From Fragilaria crotonensis (lineage: Eukaryota; Bacillariophyta; Fragilariophyceae; Fragilariales; Fragilariaceae): DNA of 30,742 nt. Made by a program: the position numbers and the translations under genes. The stretch lies in NCBI GenBank assembly GCA_022925895.1, contig JAKSYS010000717.1, positions 1 through 30,742 of the forward strand. Direction: 5' to 3'. Positions 9,376 through 17,433 of the stretch are shown piece after piece. A model generated the notes under the pieces. That model made no database searches, was not told where the DNA came from, and saw nothing but the letters and a program-made list of their open reading frames with translations. Each line of letters starts with the position of its first letter. The stretch's first letter is position 1.

Positions 9376-10308
9376 TCAATCAAAAGCAATGACAAGCGAT
9401 CTCAACTCGCAATTTTTGTAGTCTGCTCGCATTTGTTCTTCAAAATCCTTGTCACCACAATAGTTGAACAGAGGTACTTCAGGTCCTGGATCCCGACGAT
9501 CATCTAGCGTCTGATCCATCATGCAATACACCCCACCGGGATGACCCCAGCTTAGGATACACCGTAAAAAGGCCGAATGTGTACACACAATAATATTTTG
9601 TTCTGTGCGTGTGGATATCCAACGCAAGAATGCTCGTCCTCGATTGGCCACTTGGTACAGTTCTGCTGATTCGCGATGATGGTCCCAGTCAGATCCTAGC
9701 CGCGCATCGTACTCATTCCAGATCTTATCCTCTTCGTCCGTGACATGCGCAAAGTCAATCATGGGAAATTCCTTCCGAAGGGCCGATATCGGTCGCCTTC
9801 GATCGCAGGCGTAGTTGACGGTCTCTCTTACCAATTCATGTGCCAGCCATGGGACAGAACTGAGATGAGGGAAGCACAACTGTGCTGTTTGGACGCAACG
9901 CGTCAACGTGGATGTCACAATAAGATCACACGAAGTATGTGGTGGTTTCGTGTTGTTGCTGTTCTTGTGGTGTCCGTTTTCAAATGCTGCCGACGCCCGC
10001 AACGCCTCGCACTGGGCCACGCCGTTGGGAGTCAATCGCGCGTCAAGGTTGCGTAGGTCGCGGTATTGATTGTTGACATTGTGAGTTCCTTCTGCATGTC
10101 GAAGAAAATGAATCGTCTTGACATGATTGTACTTTGACGGTAGCGTCGAGAGCTGTGATAGTGGATATGCATCTACTTTGACGACGTCGTCATGACCCTG
10201 TGTCATCGAGACTTGCGAGGAGACTCGTCTGCAGCTCAACGTTGGGAAGGATCCACACCTGGACAGAAAAGCTTCAGACAAAGACAATAAGGAAAGAGCT
10301 AGTCTCAT
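9376..10308 (-). CDS. Histidine phosphatase superfamily (phosphoglycerate-mutase-like) protein
   Basis: This is a 310-residue protein from the ATG at 10308; the frame extends to 10482 but enters repetitive promoter DNA. The catalytic RHG-type motif is FLRHAEGTHN (R70-H71), in the RHAEGxHN form common in plant and fungal members. Later landmarks are LTPNGVAQCEALRA, the second arginine region STLTRCVQTA, the acidic/basic pocket region HELVRETVNYACDRRRP, and the second catalytic His in IIVCTHSAFLR. These residues support phosphate-ester hydrolysis through a phosphohistidine. The substrate is unknown. The N-terminus (MRLALSLLSLSEAFLSRCGSFPTLS, then Arg/Ser) looks like a targeting peptide, either mitochondrial or plastid with a SEAF motif. 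If the ATG at residue 35 were used, the enzyme would be cytosolic. Confidence 0.85.
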   Translation of the reverse strand: MRLALSLLSLSEAFLSRCGSFPTLSCRRVSSQVSMTQGHDDVVKVDAYPLSQLSTLPSKYNHVKTIHFLRHAEGTHNVNNQYRDLRNLDARLTPNGVAQCEALRASAAFENGHHKNSNNTKPPHTSCDLIVTSTLTRCVQTAQLCFPHLSSVPWLAHELVRETVNYACDRRRPISALRKEFPMIDFAHVTDEEDKIWNEYDARLGSDWDHHRESAELYQVANRGRAFLRWISTRTEQNIIVCTHSAFLRCILSWGHPGGVYCMMDQTLDDRRDPGPEVPLFNYCGDKDFEEQMRADYKNCELRSLVIAFD

Positions 10309-10820
10309 GCGGCCTCTCTTGTACTTGTAGTAGTCTACAAGGCCGCACGATAGTGAGCGATGTGATGGCAGTGAAACGAGAAAGGAGAAATGATAACGTA
10401 TGCCGCATGCCGCATGCCATATGCCGATATGCCAGATGCACCTCCATTCACATTTATTCAAATCACCGTTTTTGTTTTTCACGTACGCAGTACTTCAGTA
10501 CAAGTACCTATGGAAAAACTGCTATGCTCAGATATGTACTGTACCGAGTACCGATAGAGGATGTAGTATCAGACGTATGTCATACCAGGCACCAGGCTCC
10601 AGTACAAGTACTCGGTACTTGTAACTGGTCATACAGTGTTTGGACTCCAACGAACCTATTCCGTCTGTGCATCAACCATTCATACTTCAGTAGATGCGGA
10701 AGCGGAAGTGCAAGTGCGATCCTACCGTATACGGTACTACATCGCCGCAGATTGGGTTGGAAATTGGAAGAGGTTGGCATGCTTCTGCTTTCCACAACAA
10801 TCACATCGGCGACCAGCAAG
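10309..10820. promoter_or_regulatory. Bidirectional promoter region with heptamer repeat and GTAC inverted repeats
   Basis: This region separates the divergent phosphatase and proteasome-like genes. A period-7 repeat of ATGCCGC/ATGCCAT-type units occupies about 10400-10437. GTAC clusters follow at 10480-10625, including an imperfect inverted repeat at 10609-10628 (CCAGTACAAGTAC mirrored by GTACTTGTAACTGG around TCG). A long open frame crosses the region, but its translation is low-complexity and overlaps the phosphatase gene, so it is not coding. Confidence 0.45.
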
Positions 10821-11603
10821 ATGAAAATCGACGCGATACTGCGGTTTTTCACTCTCCTCACTCTCATCGCTACCTCAAAATGCGCCGAAAACAGATTAGA
10901 TGGTCGTTACTCCTTCTCCTTGACAACCTTCGATCCGCAGGGCCGATTGAACCAAGTCGAACGGGCTTCCCGTGCCGCTTGTTGCGGCACTCCGGTTATT
11001 GCTCTCCGTCGTCCTTCCTGCTTTCTGTTGGCCGCGCCCCAAGCTCTCCCACACGCACTCGTGGAGGATGATGGGACGGCTCGTTTTTCCCGCGTGTCGT
11101 CCGACCTGGTGGTGGCACACTCGGGAGTCGCCGCCGACGGCCGCATCGCTGTTGCGGCCGGACAGCGCGTGGCGATCGAACACGAATTCACCTTTGACGA
11201 GCCAGTGCCGGTGCGTGTCTTTTTGGAGGCAATGGCATTGTTGTTTCAAGAATATACGATGAAGGCAGGAGCGCGGCCGTTCGGGTGTACCCTCCTGGTT
11301 GGTTCATTGGAAACTGGGGAATTGTTTCGACTTGATCCCTCTGGTGCAGTGGAGACGTTGGGGACATGTGGGGTGATTGGCAGTCTGACCGATAAATTAC
11401 AATCAAAAGTGGACGATTTGTCCAGAAAAGAGGATGGCGATGATGCGCAAATCATGGCAACCCTCACGACCTTGCTTCGCGAGGCGTTGAAGGATGCGTC
11501 TATTGGCGAAGAAAACAGTAATACGCCGAAACCTGCAATCATCACTGCCAAATTCACTAACGACAATCTGAATGTGAAAGTTCTGGATCACTCATCACTT
11601 TGA
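10821..11603 (+). CDS. Signal-peptide-bearing 20S proteasome alpha-subunit-like protein
   Basis: This is a 260-residue protein from the ATG at 10821. Residues 1-22 form a hydrophobic signal peptide (MKIDAILRFFTLLTLIATSKCA). The mature part begins like a proteasome alpha subunit: RYSFSLTTFDPQGRLNQVERASRA (residues 29-52) corresponds to the family's YDR.iT.FSPeGRLyQVEYA. Further matches are SGVAADGRIAV (101-111) for the TGM.aDsR segment, and ARPFGCTLLVGSLETGELFRLDPSGAVETLG (151-181) for the RPfG...liG....g..ly..dPsG strand pair. Alpha subunits are non-catalytic ring components, so no N-terminal Thr is expected. The Tyr of the QVEYA motif is Arg here. A cytosolic or nuclear proteasome subunit should not carry a signal peptide, so an ER, secreted or periplastidal location is inferred. 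An upstream in-frame ATG at 10779 would add 14 residues and keep the hydrophobic N-terminus. Confidence 0.75.
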   Translation: MKIDAILRFFTLLTLIATSKCAENRLDGRYSFSLTTFDPQGRLNQVERASRAACCGTPVIALRRPSCFLLAAPQALPHALVEDDGTARFSRVSSDLVVAHSGVAADGRIAVAAGQRVAIEHEFTFDEPVPVRVFLEAMALLFQEYTMKAGARPFGCTLLVGSLETGELFRLDPSGAVETLGTCGVIGSLTDKLQSKVDDLSRKEDGDDAQIMATLTTLLREALKDASIGEENSNTPKPAIITAKFTNDNLNVKVLDHSSL

Positions 11604-12216
11604 CGTGGTTCCTGTTTCGCCCGTGGACTATTATCACCTTTCAATTGCCTCCATTTTCTCGTCGTCGTTTTGCCCCCATAACTTCCAGACGTGTTACACC
11701 TGTTCAAACATATGGCAATCTTGGTCGTGTCGGAACTGAGATAAGTTGTACTTACATCCAGCTCATGATACCTTGGGTCACAGGCTCGAAACTGCCATAC
11801 GTCGCATTACACCTTGGGACGCAGGGTCTTTACCTCCGACGAGCCAATCCACATCATGTTGTGTTTCACAATCAAACGTTTTTCACTTCTCGAACTCCAG
11901 AATACCACATAGTAGTACTTGTACTAAATACTGCATGACATACTACATCTACCGGTAGTACAAGTACAGTGATCCAGGATTGGAGTATCCTACTCATTAT
12001 ATGATACAACGTAGTACTCGCATTACAGTACTAGCTAGTTGTACATGCAGTAGCCAGTAGTACTTGTAAAAGTCGCAACAGGGTCGACGGTCAACACAGC
12101 AACTCAGACCCCAGACCCCAGACCTCTGACGTCCGTCTGCAACGAAAAATAGGTTTCTTACAACAGCACGCGCAGTTACGAGAAGATTATACCTTGTACG
12201 TGATCGACAAACCACA
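11604..12216. promoter_or_regulatory. Intergenic and promoter of the small Cys-tailed gene
   Basis: No gene is supported. GTAC-rich words occur at about 11914-12066, including ACCGGTAGTACAAGTAC near 11951. A period-7 repeat, CAGACCC twice then CAGACCT, lies at 12105-12125. It is followed at once by TGACGT (12127-12132), a CRE-type half site, about 85 bp before the next ATG. Function is inferred from position. Confidence 0.4.
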
Positions 12217-12666
12217 ATGAGCGCTGATGAAGTCGGATACGGGTCTATCCAGGACAACATTGCTGCAACGGCAGACCGACCCTTCGATGTGTTGGACACG
12301 TATTATTTAAAAGACACGCCGCAGAGTGCACGCGAACAAAGACGAAAATGTTTTGCTAGCTTGGCACCAATTCTTTTGGCTTGCATGCTCATGGGCGGAG
12401 TCACCATATGGCTGTTAGCCAACTTTGCTCGTCTGTACCCAACATCTGCGGTCGATCGGGATTACGATTCGTCAACGTCGGGAGAACATCGAGGAGTTCC
12501 AGTCCCCCTGGCTCCCAGCGTTGTTCCGCAGACGCCACCTACCATGGTCCCCGTGAATTCCAATCCCGAGGCAGATTGTAAGAACAATGAAAAGTGCCAT
12601 AATCTTGGATTGACAGGACAATGCTGTCCGACTTTGGCTGGCGATACTCTTGTTTGTTGCAATTAA
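12217..12666 (+). CDS. Small type II-like membrane protein with a C-terminal CCPT...CC cysteine module
   Basis: This 149-residue protein is intronless. Residues 1-44 are polar, 46-72 form one transmembrane helix (SLAPILLACMLMGGVTIWLLANF), and 75-118 are a Pro/Ser/Val linker. Residues 119-149 carry six cysteines (121, 126, 136, 137, 147, 148) in the pattern C-x4-C-x2-LGLTGQCCPT-x2-GDTLVCC, ending one residue after the last CC. I recall similar C..LGL.G.CCPT..G..L.CC endings in diatom extracellular proteins; this is memory, not a search. Even cysteine numbers suggest disulphides in the lumen or outside the cell. The function is unknown. It converges on the RRM gene, with 277 bp between the stops. 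Confidence 0.7.
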   Translation: MSADEVGYGSIQDNIAATADRPFDVLDTYYLKDTPQSAREQRRKCFASLAPILLACMLMGGVTIWLLANFARLYPTSAVDRDYDSSTSGEHRGVPVPLAPSVVPQTPPTMVPVNSNPEADCKNNEKCHNLGLTGQCCPTLAGDTLVCCN

Positions 12667-12943
12667 GACCAAGTTGAAATTCGGATAGGAAGTGAAGTTT
12701 CTGGTTGATTCGGAAAATGATCATCCAGCGCTGCCAGCTTTTTCTCGTCGTGGGTCAGCTACGAATGCAGTATTACACAGAAACACCGAAGTGGTCTACG
12801 ATGAAGCAGAATACTGAACGAATGCACGCTACTCTAGAATCTATCTATACCCGCAGTAATTCAAGCTTGTTATTTTTTGCGTTACTCGTGTTGTGGCTCG
12901 TAAGCAAAGCCCTGTCCTTCTCCGCAACCTATTGCGACCCTAG

Positions 12944-14805
12944 TCACTCCACGATTCCAACGGGGCCGGCGACCTCGGGAAGAGCGGCTCGAAGCGGCTC
13001 AAGGTTCGCCAGTGGAGAATGATCCGCACTCCCCTTCTCTGTAGCGACTCCAGCAGATTCCAACCGTTCTGTTTGCTGCTCTTCGTTCGTTTCTCCGTAT
13101 GATGCACCTTGGGCGGGAGCGTCATACCAGTGCGGATCGGAGAGTCCCAGCTGTTCACCTGATCCATCCTGGAAATCATGACCATGAGGAATGAAGCCGC
13201 CGTCGCTCGATTCAAAACTGCCACGCATGTGGTCACCGCGAATCTGCTTATGCTGCACCTTCAAACGCTTGTTTCCAATCTGCAGGAGGAGAGAGATTTT
13301 GCGTTAGCACTTAGAATAGGCGCGACTCGCGCGCGACAGACGACTGCTGAAAAGAACGTACCGCAAAGCCGTTGAGCTCCTTGATTGCAAGAGCTGCGGA
13401 TTCAGGCGAATCGTAAGAAACAAACCCAAACCCACGGCTTCGCCCTGTATCCTTTTCCACCATGATTCGTACGCTCAACAAATTTCCGTACTGACAAAAA
13501 AGACGAAACATGTCCATATTTGTGAAGTGGTTTGGAATGTGGAAGATGAACAAGTTCGCACCGTCGGGTCCCTTGTTCGATGCAGTCGTTTGAATCGGAG
13601 GTCCAGGTGATGTCGCGGGATAAAAAGGGGGCAACTGCGGTTGACTTCCGTAGGGGCCCATGTGCATCTGTGGCTGCCCCATTCCAGCATGGCCCGCTGC
13701 AAAATGCCCTTGCATGTGAGTCGTCTGTCGAGGCTGCAACGGAGATTGTGGAGGGTTGTACATATCACCGGAGGCGCCGTAACCCCATGATTGTTGATGA
13801 GCGAAGAGGTTGCTGGCCGAGCCTGCTTGATTGGTACTATAGGGCGAGTACGGTGCACTGGCTTGATCTTGGGGGTCAAGAGCAGACGGCGGCAGCAATT
13901 CGTCAAAGGAATAAGAACGATTATTCGCGGCCGCTCTTGACATTCCAGGATACATCATCGGCCCTTGATGTGGAGAGGCCTGTGCGTAGTGGAGTTGCTG
14001 CGAGTTACTTCTGGAGATAAATGTTAGAGATAACGATTACAACATGCGCAGCGACTCACGCGAAAAGAACAACAGCGTACCTGTCGCCCCATCCAAACTC
14101 GTCAGCGGTTGGTTCACCACCAGAACCTGCACCTAATGCAGTAGCATAAGTCCCTGTCACTGTATACCCAGTATATGCGGCACCAAAGCTTGGTGAGCCG
14201 CTTGAAACACCTAGGGTCGCCGCAGTCATGTAAGGGAGAGTTGGCGTGGATCCAGCTGTTTGTCCATGAATTCGTTGAAGGGCATTCGAGTCTATGTGAT
14301 TTTGAGGATCGTAATTCCCGGCTACTCTTGGAAACAAGGGCGAGGGTGGAGGGATCAGCCCAGAGGTACGATTTGGTGAGTGCGGCGTCTGCGAAATCCC
14401 CCCGTACTGTCCGGCCTGTGCAAATGGATTTCCAGGATGTACTCCTCCAAGCGCTGCCTGCTGTTGGAGGAAGGAATTCACGTCATATCCCGGGGTTGCA
14501 GGCGACGGAGGTTCAGGTGTTACTTGTGAACCTCCATAGAGATAGTATCCTCCGCCTTGCTGGGGTGTTAGATGTGGGAGATAAGCATGATGGTACACCT
14601 GGTGTTGAAACTGCGGCGAGGCAGGACAATCATCAACTTTGACGACCTCTGTCTGCGCTGGCTTTTCTTCGGCATTCGTGGGTTGTTCGCTCGGTTTGGA
14701 TTCAGAATCCGTGACGCCGGCATTCTCAGTGCTTTCTTCGTTTGTTTTCATTCCAGTAGTAGGTGGGAGCTGGTTTCCGGCTGCAACAGCACTGTTCGGT
14801 GTCAT
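12944..14805 (-). CDS. CELF/Bruno-like RNA-binding protein with a single C-terminal RRM
   Basis: Three exons, 14805..14081, 14010..13362 and 13279..12944, are separated by introns of 70 nt (donor GTACGC, acceptor CTCCAG) and 82 nt (donor GTACGT, acceptor CTGCAG). Both junctions preserve frame, giving 569 residues. The first ~390 residues are Pro/Gln/Gly/Tyr-rich and probably disordered. The RRM starts at about residue 392: NLFIFHIPNHF (RNP2), then RSRGFGFVSY (RNP1), and LNGFAIGNKRLKVQHKQ across the second intron, a close match to the third RRM of CELF proteins. The tail after the RRM is acidic and polar. Such proteins bind mRNA to control splicing, translation or decay; the target is unknown. 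The frame is open upstream of the chosen ATG to about 14946 without another ATG, so a 5' exon is possible. Confidence 0.88.
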
Positions 14806-16128
14806 CACAATACGCTTCTCACTTGCCACCGGCGTTGGAACGGTGTGCAACTCACCACCGAGAATCGTACTTTTCGGGGAGGTTGAAGTTGCCAGTTTGT
14901 TTGACGCTAACGTTGGAAGCTCCCAACGATCACAAACGAAGATAACTCAGTATTGTACTACGACTGTGGTCAGCAGAGACAATGCAAAAGCTGCAGTGTT
15001 AGACGTGAGACACGAAAGAGCAAGAGAGCAAATTGGCGACCACAAGGCGCTACGACTAGATCATGTACTGTATTCCATTTCTCGAGAACTCTAGTACAGT
15101 AGAGCACCGTAGTAAAGGAGTGTAACCTCAACAAATCCCGTGACCGGTCACAAGGCGATCTTGACCCCGGTTCCTCGATATCCATATATACATGTATAAT
15201 TCATGCATATATGCAAAGAACAAGGCGTGAACCTGGGGGTGCTCCAAAACATTCGCATCGAACATTAAATAATTAAATACTCCAATAAAAAGAATGAATT
15301 CAAGATAACGTGTAGGATTGTACGACGAAAAATCAGATGCGATCCCGGAATGATGTTTCGCATGCTGTGTTCTATGCGATGGGAGATGGGAGCCGCATCC
15401 AAAACGATTGTTCACAAAACGTCTCGAGACCCGCACCTCCATCCAGTCGTCTACTTCGACCCTTCCCCAACAACACTGTTGCACGTCATCCAACACAGAA
15501 ACAAAAACATCTCCCACGTACCGCCTCCTCTGTACGAGTTTGAGTGATTGAGAAGCACCCTTCAGGAATTTCTTGAGATCTGTCAGTCTGTGACAAGGAG
15601 GTGGGAGACGCGAGACGAGATACATGCAAGGTATACCGGTAGTACGAGTACTGCTTTGCGAGCAAGTACATGTATCATATCATACGGATACTTGTACCTG
15701 GTACAAGTACCATGTAGTACTGGTGATGAATTCGAATAGTTAGTCTGTCGCTTTGTCTGTGTGCGGTACTGTGGTCTACGTCTGTGCCTTTCGTGTCATG
15801 TGCCGTCATGCCTCATGCCAGGTATGACAGGCCTACTATTCGTGCGTGGTATCAGTGTATCAGATGTCAGTACTACGGTTCATTTTCAATTTTCATACTC
15901 TGTACTGAAGTGCTTGATGCTGACTACTGTAGTACGCTACTGCAAGTGTGTGTTAGTATCCAATATCCACGATCAGATAGAGCTGAAAGAAACGGAAGCC
16001 TATGTGCGACAGAGAACTTCACATCATCACTCGTATCTCGTATCTCGTATCCAGAGAAAGAGCCGTGAATCCGATCGGCTTCCATCTTGTTCTCAGAACA
16101 CGAAGTCGCGAACCAGTTCGTGACCTCC
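14806..16128. promoter_or_regulatory. Bidirectional intergenic region, GTAC palindrome and heptamer repeat
   Basis: About 1.3 kb lies between the divergent RRM and methyltransferase genes, and no supported gene was found in it. A near-perfect palindrome spans 15689-15709 (arms TACTTGTACC and GGTACAAGTA around one T). TACCGGTAGTACGAGTAC lies near 15633-15650. A period-7 repeat (TCGTATC three times) occupies 16031-16052, about 80 bp before the methyltransferase ATG. Many short frames occur on both strands, and none resembles a known protein. Confidence 0.4.
15689..15709. repeat. 21-bp inverted repeat, arms TACTTGTACC / GGTACAAGTA
   Basis: Ten-base perfect arms surround one T, in the intergenic region upstream of the methyltransferase gene. 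The ACAAGTAC/GTACTTGT arm sequence also appears near 10490, 10610, 11915, 11957 and 12060. Confidence 0.7.
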
Positions 16129-17016
16129 ATGTACCACAAAATGAAACCCGCGCAGATAACACCCTTCTGCTCACTATTATTGAAACGTCGGTGCGCCTTG
16201 GCTCCTCCTAAACGAAGAATGACCTCCTCCAACGAGGGTTCCTTGATGAATGCAGTCGATAAGGTTCGAACAAAGTTGCCTAACACCTCGTGGGACGATT
16301 TGTGGAAGGATGGATTGACACCCTGGGATCTGGGAAAACCCACTCCGCTGTTGATAAGCGAGCTGGAGCGCGCTGAGCATACGCCAGAGACAGAGGTATC
16401 TCGCTTTCGGTCGCTGATCCCAGGTTGTGGTGGAGGCTACGATTTGTTGACCATACACAAACACCATACAGCAATTCTGTCGACCACAGCGCAAGAGAGC
16501 GTCGTGGTAGGTTTGGATTTATCTGCCGCTGCTCTCACAAAAGCTACGGAGAAGGTTGTCGCCGGTGCTGATCACGATGGCTTGACTCGCATCGAACTTA
16601 AATGTGGAGATTTCTTTGACGACCCCACAAAGTGGAGCGAAGTTTACTCCACCACCAAAATGAACTCAATATCTGAACCTGTCACCCAGTTTGATTTCAT
16701 TTTTGATTATACCTTCTTCTGCGCTTTGCCTCCTCATCTCCGTCCACAGTGGGGCGCGCAAATGGCCAAGCTGCTGGATCTTAATTCAGGCCGCCTCTTG
16801 ACATTTATGTTTCCCATCCTCCCCGATGCAGACTCGATGCAGGGACCGCCTTTTCCAGTATCGATACAAGACTACGTTTCTGTTTTAGAACCACACGGTA
16901 TCGTCATGGAGGGAGAGCCTTTTGAAAGTCCTTTAACAGTTCCAAGCAGAGCAGGAAAGGAGATGGTGTGTTATTGGACGTTCGACAAGGCTACGAGCAG
17001 ACGAAACGAAGTTTGA
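16129..17016 (+). CDS. TPMT-family S-adenosylmethionine methyltransferase, probable halide/thiol methyltransferase
   Basis: This is a 295-residue protein from the ATG at 16129; the ATGs at 16141 and 16219 are alternatives. The family landmarks are W55-x3-W59 and GLTPWDLGKPTP (62-73, the active-site entry motif of TPMT/HOL-type enzymes), the SAM-binding motif I LIPGCGGGYD (96-105), motif II VVVGLDLSAAALTKA, and the motif IV region FDFIFDYTFFCALPPHLRPQWG. Plant and algal members methylate halides and thiols (iodide, bromide, bisulfide) to volatile products, and this subgroup is more likely than true thiopurine methyltransferase. The first ~30 residues (SLLLKRRCALAPPKRR) look like a mitochondrial presequence, which is inference; starting at 16219 would remove it. 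It is divergent from the RRM gene. Confidence 0.87.
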   Translation: MYHKMKPAQITPFCSLLLKRRCALAPPKRRMTSSNEGSLMNAVDKVRTKLPNTSWDDLWKDGLTPWDLGKPTPLLISELERAEHTPETEVSRFRSLIPGCGGGYDLLTIHKHHTAILSTTAQESVVVGLDLSAAALTKATEKVVAGADHDGLTRIELKCGDFFDDPTKWSEVYSTTKMNSISEPVTQFDFIFDYTFFCALPPHLRPQWGAQMAKLLDLNSGRLLTFMFPILPDADSMQGPPFPVSIQDYVSVLEPHGIVMEGEPFESPLTVPSRAGKEMVCYWTFDKATSRRNEV

Positions 17017-17433
17017 GGACAATGTGTCGACAGTATAGAATCACACCTTGTCGCGAGTTAGCAACTGAAACACATCCTGCTTTGAGCACAAGTAGAAACT
17101 GATGTGGTTTTTTCGTGATGTCTAGCATTGTAGTACCAGGTACTCTAGCTAGCTAGTAGTACAACATTCTTTGTTGCATGATTTCGACAGTGATGCAGCG
17201 ATGCTGCACTGAAGTACAGTACTCCAGTATCCATTTGTACTGTGCTACCTGTACCGGTAGTTCTTTCGAAGAGCCCTCCCCTCTGCACTTTTACTGTACA
17301 CTGGTCACCGTCGACTCATCCATCATCACCACCACACACCAATCAGCTATCAACACAAACCAACGCCACCTTCGCCGAACAGAACATTTTCCAAAAATCG
17401 GTTGTCACACGTAGGAAGAAGTAGGAACCGTCA
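17017..17433. promoter_or_regulatory. Intergenic, promoter of the RRM/CysRS-tail gene
   Basis: No gene is seen. GTAC words and CTAG runs cluster at 17132-17163 (AGTACCAGGTACTCTAG, then GCTAGCTAGTAGTAC) and 17213-17262. A CCAAT box lies at 17339-17343, about 90 bp before the next ATG. Confidence 0.35.

Noticed and set aside
10200-10820. Long plus-strand open frame continuous with the proteasome-like gene
   Set aside because: It overlaps the histidine phosphatase on the other strand and crosses heptamer and GTAC repeats, and its translation is low-complexity; the ATG at 10821 (or 10779) with the signal peptide is the sensible start.
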